Positions 54,054 to 62,332 of a stretch of DNA of 64,000 nucleotides are shown here, piece by piece (within the stretch, counting starts at the first letter, position 1; each line of letters starts with the position of its first letter). Below the pieces are notes generated by a model, which had not been told where the DNA came from, made no database searches, and saw only the letters and a list, made by a program, of their open reading frames with translations. The stretch is from contig JACZYG010000003.1 of assembly GCA_022571215.1 (NCBI GenBank), forward strand, positions 62,001 through 126,000. The letters are read 5' to 3'. Position numbers and translations under genes: made by a program. This DNA comes from Fidelibacterota bacterium. Lineage in GTDB: Bacteria; Fidelibacterota; SORT01.

Positions 54054-56967
54054 CATACATCAAAATCTGATATTTCTCGTGATAATGTTAAGTTCTGTGG
54101 TGAGTTTTGCGGCTGTACCATCTATTACCGTAACGTTGAACGGCGCCGGAGAAATGTCGGGAGACATTACATTCAATTATCTCATCGCAGATTCTGATAG
54201 TTTAGAAGTCGATCTTGTAGTTGAATTTAGCACAGGAACCGGATTTAAATCTGCAATAATCACCGGTGTAATTACGAATATTTCTCCTGCCGGATATTCA
54301 GGCTCATTAGTTTGGAACTCTCTCTCAAATGCCATTGGAATTGACGCAAGCAACACGATATTGCGCATTACTCCTTCCAATTCAAACGGTAGCGGCTCTC
54401 CCGGATTGAGCGCGGCATTCCACCTTGACAATAATGAACCGCCTTTGGTTTCTATTGAGACTCCTATAGGAGAACAATCACAAAATATCACTTTTCCTTA
54501 TCAACTATCAGACAGTGAAAGCGATGAACTCATCGTAATCGGTGAATATGCCATCAACGATATTTGGAATCAGGCGCTGACCCAAACTGGAATTACAGCC
54601 GATAATTATTCGGGCAGCATTACATGGAATTCATCAACAGATTTACAAGGCATAGATGATGAATTTGTTCAATTCAGAATTACGGTAGTGGATAACGATA
54701 CCGGATCTACATCAACAACGTCGCCGTTTCATGTTGACAATAACAGTCTTCCTTCGGTGAGTATTACAACTCCCACAGGAGAATCATCAGGCGAAATCAC
54801 AATTTCCTACCAACTGACCGATAGTGAGAATGACACGCTTACGTTGATAGGTGAATATGCCGTTGACGGTGTTTGGAACCCGGCGCTTACCGAAACCGGA
54901 ATCAGTTCGGATAATTATTCAGGCGGTTTAATATGGGACTCGTTCAACAACTTACAGGGAGTAGACGACACCAATATTTTATTTAGATTAACCGTTACGG
55001 ACAATGATACCGGAAACACATCAGCTACTTCACCGTTTCACGTGGATGATAATAATCCCCCCTTTATCTCCGCTACAGGACCTGTAGAAGTATTCAGAGG
55101 GGATGCTTTGATAAATTATGATTTATTCGACGATGAAACAGACGTGTTGGGATTGCTTTTTGAATATTCCGTTGATGACGGTTCCAGCTGGAATATTGCC
55201 TCAATAACGGGTGATTCCTCAAATATTACGGAATATATATCAACAGTGACCTGGCATTCACTTAGAGATATACCTCTATTCGATGGTATAGCTCGTTTTC
55301 AGTTGACTCCGCACGATAATGACAGAGGCTCCTCCGCTATTGTTCCGTTATCCATTGATAACATCGGGTTACCTGAGGTAACCGTTACGACCTCATTCCC
55401 CTTAGAAATTACAGGTGATCTACCCTTTACATTTCAAATTATAGATAATGAATCAGACTCTGTATTCCTGGATATTGAATTTAGAAAAAATAATAGTTCT
55501 CCATGGATACCCGCTCTGATTGTAGGCGAAACGAACACATTATTTCCTGAAAAATACGTAGGCACATTGATCTGGCAGACTGATTCCATAGGGCAGTTTC
55601 CCCACGAAGACAGATTCGGAGTGGAGTTCAGAATCAGAGGAAATGATGAACATATCGGCATGTGGAATGAAACGCTCTTCCTGCATGTGGATAATAACGT
55701 AATACCTGAAGTCCTGAATATTCCGATAATCCCCGATACACTAACGGGGAAAATTAGTCTACCACTTGTGGTGACGGACATCGAAGAGGATATTTTGGGT
55801 ATCGCGATACAGTTCTTCATAGACGGCCGTAATAAATGGCAGGAAGGTCATGCGCTTGGTGAGTCTGCCGGACTCCCCCCTTCTAATTATACTCCAACGA
55901 CTATTTGGGATTCAGTTCTTGATATAGGATTTGTTCTCGGAGCAGGTGTCAGACTACGCTTCGCCGCCTTTGACAATGACAGAAGCGATTATGTTGAATC
56001 GAATGATTTTATTGTTGTTAACATAGTAGGTGATTATTCCGGAGATAAAATAATTGATTTCAATGATATTCCTGGATTTGTTGATACGTGGGTTACGCAA
56101 GACACTGTTCGAGAAACCGGGCCAACAGTGGGTATTCCGCCTGATTTATCAGTTCAGAAAGACGGGTTCATAGATTTTGAGGATTTGATGTCGTTCATCA
56201 TAATGTGGAATTGGTCCTACGAAGTAAATAATGTGTCGCTATTAAAGCAGATAGCTGATTATCGCAACGCTGTCTCTGAGCATCCGATAATAATCAGAGA
56301 TAAAAATGAAGGCGATCAGACATCGGCTCTCTATTTCTCAATACCTGAGTTAGAAGATGTGTGGTCGTTAAGAGTACTGCTTTCTTATGATGAGTCCGGA
56401 ATTAACATCCGAAATATTTCTCTCAATGAAAAGTTTAACGGAAGTCGAGAGAACCTGTTTATTAAAAGAACTGAAAACTCTAATGGCGGCGCGGAAATTA
56501 TCCTGGCGCCCCTCGATAATAATTCGCTGAGTGATTGGGATGGAGAAATCTTTCAGGTGATACTCTCTGCCGATAATTCTGGTTACAGCGGTAATGTAAC
56601 AATTGCGTATGACCTAAGAGATCTGAACGGGAGTGTTCTTTCAAAAGGTGTTATTGAGCATAGACTCGAAATTGTCCCGTCGATACCCAAAGCATATTCG
56701 TTGCACAATAATTATCCGAATCCGTTTAATCCCGTAACCACCATCGAATTTGATCTGCCCGTTTCCGGCAGAGTGAATATTAAGATATTTAATTTGCTCG
56801 GGGAAGAAGTTGCGACGCTGCTTGAAGAAGAATTAACAGCCGGAAGACACGGCGTTAAATGGGAAGGGTTAAATAACGCTAAGGAATTAGTCTCCTCTGG
56901 TATTTATTTCTATTCGATAAAGACAGGAAGTTTCAATGCGGTGAAAAAGATGCTGTTAATCCGTTAA
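54043..56967 (+). CDS. Large secreted multidomain protein with dockerin-like segment and T9SS type A sorting domain
   Basis: A 974-residue protein starting at TTG with AGGGG upstream, and a signal peptide (about 1-24). Residues 25-655 are a row of about six related beta domains of roughly 100 residues; two of them are exact-length (103-residue) repeats. A dockerin-like pair of loops follows: DYSGDKIIDFND at 664-675 has the D1, D5, D9, D12 calcium pattern, while the second at 703-714 (ending KDGFIDFED) lacks the first ligand. Residues about 755-880 form another beta-sandwich. Residues 887-974 are a T9SS sorting domain (NNYPNPFNPVTTIEF to GIYFYSIKTG), so it should be secreted to the surface. 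Confidence 0.8.
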   Translation: MLNSIHQNLIFLVIMLSSVVSFAAVPSITVTLNGAGEMSGDITFNYLIADSDSLEVDLVVEFSTGTGFKSAIITGVITNISPAGYSGSLVWNSLSNAIGIDASNTILRITPSNSNGSGSPGLSAAFHLDNNEPPLVSIETPIGEQSQNITFPYQLSDSESDELIVIGEYAINDIWNQALTQTGITADNYSGSITWNSSTDLQGIDDEFVQFRITVVDNDTGSTSTTSPFHVDNNSLPSVSITTPTGESSGEITISYQLTDSENDTLTLIGEYAVDGVWNPALTETGISSDNYSGGLIWDSFNNLQGVDDTNILFRLTVTDNDTGNTSATSPFHVDDNNPPFISATGPVEVFRGDALINYDLFDDETDVLGLLFEYSVDDGSSWNIASITGDSSNITEYISTVTWHSLRDIPLFDGIARFQLTPHDNDRGSSAIVPLSIDNIGLPEVTVTTSFPLEITGDLPFTFQIIDNESDSVFLDIEFRKNNSSPWIPALIVGETNTLFPEKYVGTLIWQTDSIGQFPHEDRFGVEFRIRGNDEHIGMWNETLFLHVDNNVIPEVLNIPIIPDTLTGKISLPLVVTDIEEDILGIAIQFFIDGRNKWQEGHALGESAGLPPSNYTPTTIWDSVLDIGFVLGAGVRLRFAAFDNDRSDYVESNDFIVVNIVGDYSGDKIIDFNDIPGFVDTWVTQDTVRETGPTVGIPPDLSVQKDGFIDFEDLMSFIIMWNWSYEVNNVSLLKQIADYRNAVSEHPIIIRDKNEGDQTSALYFSIPELEDVWSLRVLLSYDESGINIRNISLNEKFNGSRENLFIKRTENSNGGAEIILAPLDNNSLSDWDGEIFQVILSADNSGYSGNVTIAYDLRDLNGSVLSKGVIEHRLEIVPSIPKAYSLHNNYPNPFNPVTTIEFDLPVSGRVNIKIFNLLGEEVATLLEEELTAGRHGVKWEGLNNAKELVSSGIYFYSIKTGSFNAVKKMLLIR
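54442..55059 (+). repeat. Two tandem 309-bp coding repeats
   Basis: Bases 54442-54750 and 54751-55059 encode residues 134-236 and 237-339, equal in length and sharing landmarks such as IGEYA, DNYSG, LQG, DNDTG and SPFHVD. The two copies are much closer to each other than to the flanking domains, which suggests a recent internal duplication. Confidence 0.8.
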
Positions 56968-58205
56968 GAAGCCTCTTTAAGGTTTTTCCATAAAATTCCT
57001 AATGCCGTTCCTGCGCTGCGTTTCTTATTGATCATTCTATCGCCTCCGAACAGATATTTATTCGAAGAAGAAGTTTTTTTATCTGAATATCCAATGTAAA
57101 CCAGGCCAACCGGCTTTTCTTTTGTTCCTCCTCCCGGTCCGGCTATCCCCGTAACTGATAATCCGATATCGCTTCCCATCTTCTTCCTCACCCCCTTTGC
57201 CATTTCTTCGGCTACCTCACCGCTTACCGCGCCAAATCGCTCTATGCTTTCCGGCTTAACTCCAAGAAAATTTATTTTGCTGTCATTGCTGTAGGAAACT
57301 ACTCCTCCGATATAGTAATCAGAGGAGCCGGGAACGTCCGTAATATGATCTTGAACGAGTCCACCTGTACATGATTCGGATATTGAAAGGGTCAGCCCCT
57401 TTTCCCGCATCAGATTTCCTATCACCTCAGACAGACTTTCTCCATTGGTCGAATAAGTGTACTTCTCGATTTGATCATTTATTACAGTCAAGGCTAAATC
57501 TAACCGTTCCTCCACCTCCGATTCATCTATTCCCTCAGCGGTCAGTCGCAATCTAGCTCCATAATATCCGGGAAGATATGCAATTTCTATCAGCCCTAAA
57601 CCCGGTCTCAGCGGTTCAATAATTTCTGACAATCCTGACTCGCTGATTCCTATAGTACCTATGGATATGTACTTTAGGTAAGTATCGGTCGGTTCATTTT
57701 TTAAATATGGTATAATCCAACCGTGCAAAATTCCTTCCATCTCATGTGGAACTCCGGGCATCACAAAATATTTTGAATTGTTTCCACTGAACAGCATCCC
57801 CTGTGCCGAGCCTCTTCCATTGGGTATAACCTCACAACTGTCCGGATACTCTGCCTGACCAAGATTGGAATCATGGAATTTCCATCCTCTTGACTCAAAT
57901 CTTGATTTCAATTCAGCAAGAAGATTTTCGTCCAAAACGAGTTCCCCGCCGAAAAATTTGAGAAAGGCATGTTTAGTGATGTCATCTTTGGTCGGACCCA
58001 AACCGCCGGTGACGAATATATGATCATAATTACCTGACGTTTCGTTAAGAGCCGACAGAATCGCCTCTTCGTTGTCTCCAATAGTGAGAATTTTTTTGAT
58101 ACGTACCCCGACATTAACGAGTGATTCCGCTATATGACTTGAGTTTGTATCCTTAACCTGTCCGAGAAGGATCTCATCACCAATTATTATTATCGCTGCT
58201 GTCAT
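56964..58205 (-). CDS. cinA: CinA: competence/damage-inducible protein, NMN deamidase family
   Basis: A 413-residue protein of two parts: an N-terminal MoeA/MoaB-like domain (IIIGDEILLGQVKDTNS, FVTGGLGPTKDDITK) and the C-terminal CinA deamidase domain (SISESCTGGLVQDHITDVPGSS-like start and VTGIAGPGGGTKEKPVG). The family acts as an ADP-ribose pyrophosphatase and nicotinamide mononucleotide deamidase in pyridine-nucleotide recycling. Its start overlaps pgpA by 4 bp, and its stop overlaps the T9SS gene end on the other strand. Confidence 0.93.
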   Translation of the reverse strand: MTAAIIIIGDEILLGQVKDTNSSHIAESLVNVGVRIKKILTIGDNEEAILSALNETSGNYDHIFVTGGLGPTKDDITKHAFLKFFGGELVLDENLLAELKSRFESRGWKFHDSNLGQAEYPDSCEVIPNGRGSAQGMLFSGNNSKYFVMPGVPHEMEGILHGWIIPYLKNEPTDTYLKYISIGTIGISESGLSEIIEPLRPGLGLIEIAYLPGYYGARLRLTAEGIDESEVEERLDLALTVINDQIEKYTYSTNGESLSEVIGNLMREKGLTLSISESCTGGLVQDHITDVPGSSDYYIGGVVSYSNDSKINFLGVKPESIERFGAVSGEVAEEMAKGVRKKMGSDIGLSVTGIAGPGGGTKEKPVGLVYIGYSDKKTSSSNKYLFGGDRMINKKRSAGTALGILWKNLKEAS

Positions 58206-58648
58206 ATCACCATGTTAAGAATTAGAATCACTGCACCTGCATAAAATCCGGCAAGTATATCATCGAGCATTACTCCATATCCATACTTCACCCTTTCCAA
58301 TTTTCTAATCGGATAAGGTTTCCAAATATCAAATAACCTAAATAGCAAAAGCCCCGCAAGCGGAAACCAGGTTCCCGATGGAATGATCGATAATGTCAAC
58401 CATACGCCTGCAATCTCGTCAATAACTATTATCTGATTATCCTTATTTCCGGTTACATTTTCAATCTTAAACGACGAGAATGCGCCGGCAATCAGAATTA
58501 TGACCAGTATTATCATCTTAATTAAAAACGAATCTGTCGGCATGAGTAGGAAAGCAAGCGTTCCTAAAATGCTGCCGAATGTACCCGGCATCACCGGCAA
58601 CTTACCCACTCCTAATCCGGTGGCGACAAGATAGTGATAATTCAACAA
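58202..58648 (-). CDS. pgpA: Phosphatidylglycerophosphatase A
   Basis: A 148-residue membrane protein with the family segments LGVGKLPVMPGTFGSILG, IVIDEIAGVW and RLFDIWKPYPIRK. It removes phosphate from phosphatidylglycerophosphate, the step after PgsA, whose gene ends 6 bp upstream. The start codon is TTG at 58646-58648. Confidence 0.92.
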   Translation of the reverse strand: MLNYHYLVATGLGVGKLPVMPGTFGSILGTLAFLLMPTDSFLIKMIILVIILIAGAFSSFKIENVTGNKDNQIIVIDEIAGVWLTLSIIPSGTWFPLAGLLLFRLFDIWKPYPIRKLERVKYGYGVMLDDILAGFYAGAVILILNMVI

Positions 58649-58654
58649 AGAGAT

Positions 58655-59272
58655 TTATGAATTTAGAATAGTTCTATAAATGCCGAGAGCCATTTGCTTG
58701 ACAAACTTGCGGTTTCCGATAATATATCTGAAACCCGTATAAACTGTCATGATAACGATGACGAGCATTGCCGCGTCAATAACGCCACTCTGCCGGATAA
58801 TCTCCTGTAACTCAAGACTTAGTGTTTTACCAAAGGGATTGGTTACCATGTTATCGTACAAAAGTAATAACCCGATCAGTAATATCTGTAAAGAAGTTTT
58901 CCATTTTGCAAATATTTCGGTTTTGATCGGCTTATTCTTCCACAACCCGTAAGCCCTTATTAAAGTAACTATTGCGTCCCTAATTAATACGGTGAGAATC
59001 ATCCAGGTACTCAAATATCCTTTAATCATCAATGCAATGAATGCCGTGCTTATCAGAATCTTATCCGCAAGCGGATCAAGGAAAGTACCCCATCTGGTAA
59101 CCGTACCGTATTTGCGAGCGATAAAACCGTCATACGCATCAGTCATTGATGCGATAATAAATATGATTGTTGCTGCGAAAGTATTATATGGGGAATCCCC
59201 AACAACCATGAGTATAAAAAATAGCGGAGTGAGTACAAGACGAAAGACAGTAAGTTGATTCGGTAAGGTCAT
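58655..59272 (-). CDS. pgsA: CDP-diacylglycerol-glycerol-3-phosphate 3-phosphatidyltransferase
   Basis: Makes phosphatidylglycerophosphate in the inner membrane. From the ATG at 59270-59272 it has 205 residues. The catalytic motif is complete (DAYDGFIARKYGTVTRWG then FLDPLADK), and the start TLPNQLTVFRLVLTPLFF is typical of PgsA. An open extension to a TTG at 59311 overlaps recR and adds nothing conserved. The pair with pgpA makes this the main PgsA; the gene at 3196-3732 is a paralogue. Confidence 0.92.
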   Translation of the reverse strand: MTLPNQLTVFRLVLTPLFFILMVVGDSPYNTFAATIIFIIASMTDAYDGFIARKYGTVTRWGTFLDPLADKILISTAFIALMIKGYLSTWMILTVLIRDAIVTLIRAYGLWKNKPIKTEIFAKWKTSLQILLIGLLLLYDNMVTNPFGKTLSLELQEIIRQSGVIDAAMLVIVIMTVYTGFRYIIGNRKFVKQMALGIYRTILNS

Positions 59273-59276
59273 AATC

Positions 59277-59870
59277 CTATAATTCAACCCTGCCTTCAAA
59301 CGCGCGAACAAGAGTTACTTGATCCGCATGCTCAAGGGCGCTGCCCATCGGTATCCCGCGAGCAATTCTGCTGACCTTTATATTTCGTTGTTTCATTTCC
59401 CTTTGAAGATATAAGGTTGTCGTTTCGCCTTCGATGCTTGGATTTGTTGCGATTATCACCTCCTCGACCGAGTCTAACCTTTCAAAAAGTTCCTTAATAT
59501 GCAGGTCTTCCGGGCTAATCCCATCCAAAGGAGATATGACGCCTCCAATGACATGATATAATCCTTTATATTCACCACTTCTTTCAATTGCCATAAGATC
59601 AGTCGGTTCCTCCACAACGCATATAATTGACCTATTCCGGCGCTTGCTTAAACAAATTGAACAGGGTGAAGATTCGGTAAAGTTAAAGCATATCTCGCAC
59701 TCCCTAACTTTTTCCTTTACTTCGATCAGTGTCCGCGCTAACTCTTCAACTTCAGATTTGCTCTGTTTTAAAAAATAAAATGACAGTCTCATAGCCGATT
59801 TTCTTCCGATTCCCGGTAATTTAGAAAGTTCTGAGACAAGTTTTTCTAACAATGGAGAAGACGAAGACAT
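59277..59870 (-). CDS. recR: Recombination mediator RecR
   Basis: A 197-residue protein with helix-hairpin-helix (LPGIGRKSAMRLSFY), a four-cysteine zinc site (CEICFNF and CSICLSKRR) and a Toprim domain (ICVVEEPTDLMAIE, NPSIEGETT). RecR helps load RecA on gapped DNA. It begins 3 bp after ybaB, the arrangement found in many bacteria. Confidence 0.96.
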   Translation of the reverse strand: MSSSSPLLEKLVSELSKLPGIGRKSAMRLSFYFLKQSKSEVEELARTLIEVKEKVRECEICFNFTESSPCSICLSKRRNRSIICVVEEPTDLMAIERSGEYKGLYHVIGGVISPLDGISPEDLHIKELFERLDSVEEVIIATNPSIEGETTTLYLQREMKQRNIKVSRIARGIPMGSALEHADQVTLVRAFEGRVEL

Positions 59871-59873
59871 AAT

Positions 59874-60218
59874 CTATCGATCAGATTCCTGGAAAGGCAT
59901 CTTCAATCCACCGGGTAAATTTCCCATTAAACCGCCGGTCGCTTTTTGCATATGTTCTTCGGCTGACTGTTTTGAACGGGATATCGCTTGATTTACGGCT
60001 GCCAAAACAAGATCTTCCAACATCTCCACATCTTCGCTCAATACCTCCGGTTCGATCTTGATATCTGTCAATTCTTGTTTTCCATTTACTTTGACTAACA
60101 CCATACCTCCTCCGGCGCTGCCTTCCACCTCCACACCTTCCAATTCCTTTTGAACTTTTTCTAATTGGCTCTGCATTTTCTGAGCCTGCTGTATTATGTT
60201 ATTCATATCAAATTTCAA
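59874..60218 (-). CDS. ybaB: Nucleoid-associated protein YbaB/EbfC family
   Basis: A 114-residue DNA-binding protein: N-terminal helix IIQQAQKMQSQLEKVQKEL and the core VEGSAGGGMVLVKVNGKQE. The start is a TTG at 60216-60218 with AGAGGTGA four bases upstream; the in-frame ATG four codons later is 12 bases further from this site. It sits between dnaX (16 bp) and recR. Confidence 0.93.
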   Translation of the reverse strand: MKFDMNNIIQQAQKMQSQLEKVQKELEGVEVEGSAGGGMVLVKVNGKQELTDIKIEPEVLSEDVEMLEDLVLAAVNQAISRSKQSAEEHMQKATGGLMGNLPGGLKMPFQESDR

Positions 60219-60222
60219 ATTG

Positions 60223-60230
60223 TCACCTCT
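60223..60230 (-). promoter_or_regulatory. Ribosome binding site deciding a TTG start of ybaB
   Basis: AGAGGTGA on the minus strand lies 4 bases before TTG and 16 before the first in-frame ATG, so the TTG codon is the better placed start. Confidence 0.5.
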
Positions 60231-60234
60231 GTAT

Positions 60235-61875
60235 TTACAACGTCAATTTTCCGTTAAATTTTTCCATGATCTTTTCGACGGTAGGATGCTTTAACATTTT
60301 TTCCTCCGACATTGACTCATTATTATTCTCTGTTACTTCTTCTGCGCTGTCGTCATTTGCAGTTTTAAATTCACCGGAAACAGTTTTGAGCATAATATCA
60401 ATACCGATCTTCTCTTTTAGGAAATCCCTGATGAATTTCGAATTATGCTCCACAGCTCCCTTTTCGTATAGATCTTCATTATCAAAAGACAATTCAAGAT
60501 AATTACCGTTCAGGCGGGTCAACTGACTTTTCCGTAGCGCGCTTCCGAGATTGGTTCTCGTTTTTGCGATCTCAGAAATAATTGATCCCCATTTTTCTTT
60601 TAACTCATCAAATCCAATTGAATCGCTCTCTTGGTTTCCATTATCTTTTGCGAGCGCGTTTTCGGAATTGGATTTGGAAGAAGATTTCGAATCATCTTGC
60701 TTTGATTTAACGTTCTCTACATTTTCTGAATCGTTTCTTTCAACTGAATATCCCATTCCCTTTAGAAGAGATTCAATCTCAACGCTCTTATCCATATTCG
60801 ATATTTTTAACAGTAACGATTCGAATATCATACGTGTCATTGAGCTTCGCGGAATAGAAAGTAATGCGTCTTCAGTTAATTTCAATATCCTGTGCAGTTC
60901 CGATTGAGCGAATCTGTCTTTTTGCGCCAGGTATAGTTCTTTTATATCTTTTGTCGTTTCGATCAAGTCGGCTGAATTTGTTACAGTGACGATAAGGAGC
61001 GACCGTAAATGTTCTAACAATCCGGAAATCAGTGTTTCGGGGTCGTATCCTTGTGACATCAGATCATCAACTAATTCTAATCCTTTTATCGAGTTACCCG
61101 TCATGGCTATATCGGTTATTGAAAAAAAGATCTCTTCATCGACAACACTTAGAATTGATCGCACTGACGAGTAGTCAACGCTGCCGTCGGTAAACGATAT
61201 AACCTGATCGAGCAGGCTCAACGCGTCTCTCATACCGCCATCCGCTTTTTTTGCTATCAGCACCAAAGAATTTTCATCGATGTCTATTTTTTCCTTTTTC
61301 ATTATTTCTAACAGAGATTTTATTATCTCGGAACTCGGAATCCGTTTGAAATCAAAACGTTGACATCTCGATAGAATTGTAGGAGGCACCTTATTGGGCT
61401 GTGTTGTCGCGAATATAAATACAACGTTTGGCGGCGGTTCTTCAAGCGTTTTCAGTAAAGCGTTAAACGCTTCTTTAGTAAGCATATGAACTTCATCAAT
61501 GATAACAACTTTATATGCGTTTTTCATCGGCGGATGACGGAGATAATCCTGAAGATCATCTCTGATCTTGTCAATGCCTCTATATGTTGCGCCGTCTATT
61601 TCTAATACATCGAGAGAGCGACCTTCGGTTATCTCCTTACAAATATCGCACTCTCCGCATGGCTCCGACTTCGTTCCTTCTAAACAGTTCAATGCTTTGG
61701 ACAAAATGCGGGCAGTCGTGGTTTTTCCGACTCCCCTTGGTCCTGATAGGATATAAGCATGAGAGAGGCGATCTAACGACAAGGCATTTTGCAAGGTTTT
61801 CGTTACATGACCTTGCCCTACAATTTCTTGAAATCGTTGAGGTCTATATTTTCTTGACAGTACTAAGTAAGACAA
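60235..61875 (-). CDS. dnaX: DNA polymerase III subunits gamma/tau
   Basis: Clamp-loader ATPase of 546 residues. SYLVLSRKYRPQRFQEIVGQ at the N-terminus, Walker A SGPRGVGKTTTAR, zinc cysteines C..CGECDIC, VVIIDEVHMLTKEAFNALLK and the arginine finger in ILSRCQRFDF are present. The C-terminal 180 residues include an acidic/serine-rich linker. The start is a TTG at 61873-61875 with AGGA 7 bases before it. I see no clear frameshift site for a short gamma form, but did not test this fully. Confidence 0.95.
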   Translation of the reverse strand: MSYLVLSRKYRPQRFQEIVGQGHVTKTLQNALSLDRLSHAYILSGPRGVGKTTTARILSKALNCLEGTKSEPCGECDICKEITEGRSLDVLEIDGATYRGIDKIRDDLQDYLRHPPMKNAYKVVIIDEVHMLTKEAFNALLKTLEEPPPNVVFIFATTQPNKVPPTILSRCQRFDFKRIPSSEIIKSLLEIMKKEKIDIDENSLVLIAKKADGGMRDALSLLDQVISFTDGSVDYSSVRSILSVVDEEIFFSITDIAMTGNSIKGLELVDDLMSQGYDPETLISGLLEHLRSLLIVTVTNSADLIETTKDIKELYLAQKDRFAQSELHRILKLTEDALLSIPRSSMTRMIFESLLLKISNMDKSVEIESLLKGMGYSVERNDSENVENVKSKQDDSKSSSKSNSENALAKDNGNQESDSIGFDELKEKWGSIISEIAKTRTNLGSALRKSQLTRLNGNYLELSFDNEDLYEKGAVEHNSKFIRDFLKEKIGIDIMLKTVSGEFKTANDDSAEEVTENNNESMSEEKMLKHPTVEKIMEKFNGKLTL

Positions 61876-61895
61876 TAATCATTCCTGTTAAAGTT

Positions 61896-62167
61896 GGCTG
61901 TGCGCCATACTCTGAGCGACTCCTTCCACTTCTACCTTTCCGTTACAAGCTCCACCTAAGCGGTCTGCGGCACACAAGTCGAAAGCTTACCGCTGCTACC
62001 TTCCGGTCCTGACGGAGTTCAGCAACTTCTCATTGCGCAGGACTTAGAGCTTCAACGCTTACTCCGCAAAAGAGCAGCGAAATCGGTACACCCTCGGTCA
62101 TGGTATCGATCCGGCTACAGCGGGTTGCCGGTTACAGGGCACCGCTACCTCCCCATCGTGCACAGCC
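61896..62167 (-). ncRNA. ffs: Signal recognition particle RNA, large bacterial type with Alu domain
   Basis: The conserved S-domain tip GTCAGGACCGGAAGGTAGCAGC-like core lies at complement 61992-62013, within CTGAACTCC and CAGCGGTAAGC context. Upstream, complement of about 62108-62157 matches the Alu domain of Bacillus scRNA (GGGGAGGTAGCGGTGCCCTG and CAACCCGCTGTAGCCGG). The ends pair exactly: 5' GGCTGTGC (62160-62167) with 3' GCACAGCC (61896-61903). An inner stem AAGCTC/GAGCTT also forms. Total about 272 nt, the size of the large class rather than 4.5S RNA. It lies between tRNA-Ala and dnaX. Confidence 0.92.
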
Positions 62168-62171
62168 TCTG

Positions 62172-62244
62172 TGGAGCCGAAGGGAGTCGAACCCTCGGCC
62201 TCTGCGTTGCGAACGCAGCGCTCTCCCAACTGAGCTACGGCCCC
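62172..62244 (-). tRNA. tRNA-Ala, anticodon CGC
   Basis: A 73-nt cloverleaf without intron. The acceptor stem GGGGCCG/CGGCTCC contains the G3:U70 wobble that marks alanine tRNAs. The anticodon stem CTGCG/CGCAG encloses TTCGCAA, giving CGC. T arm GAGGG-TTCGACT-CCCTT and D arm GCTC/GAGC are regular; the discriminator is A. CCA is not encoded (next bases CAG), so it is added after transcription. The SRP RNA 5' end begins 4 bases later. Confidence 0.95.
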
Positions 62245-62261
62245 TTTTAACACCGATTTTT

Positions 62262-62290
62262 AAGTTACATCCGACCGCTGAATATGTCAA
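62262..62290 (-). promoter_or_regulatory. Candidate promoter of the tRNA-Ala / SRP RNA / dnaX unit
   Basis: On the minus strand TTGACA (complement of 62285-62290) is followed after exactly 17 bases by TAACTT (complement of 62262-62267), with G-rich tRNA sequence starting 17 bases further on. The -35 is perfect, the -10 is weak. Confidence 0.5.
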
Positions 62291-62332
62291 CAACGGTTTA
62301 ACTTTTATACGATAATATTGCTCGAACTGATT

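Noticed and set aside
53178-56967. A cellulosome-like enzyme complex
   Set aside because: Cohesin- and dockerin-like parts are present, but no glycoside hydrolase, carbohydrate-binding module or scaffoldin with repeated cohesins is in the window.
61584-62315. Plus-strand open frames across the dnaX start, SRP RNA and tRNA
   Set aside because: They are opposite dnaX and two well-supported RNA genes; the encoded sequences look random.
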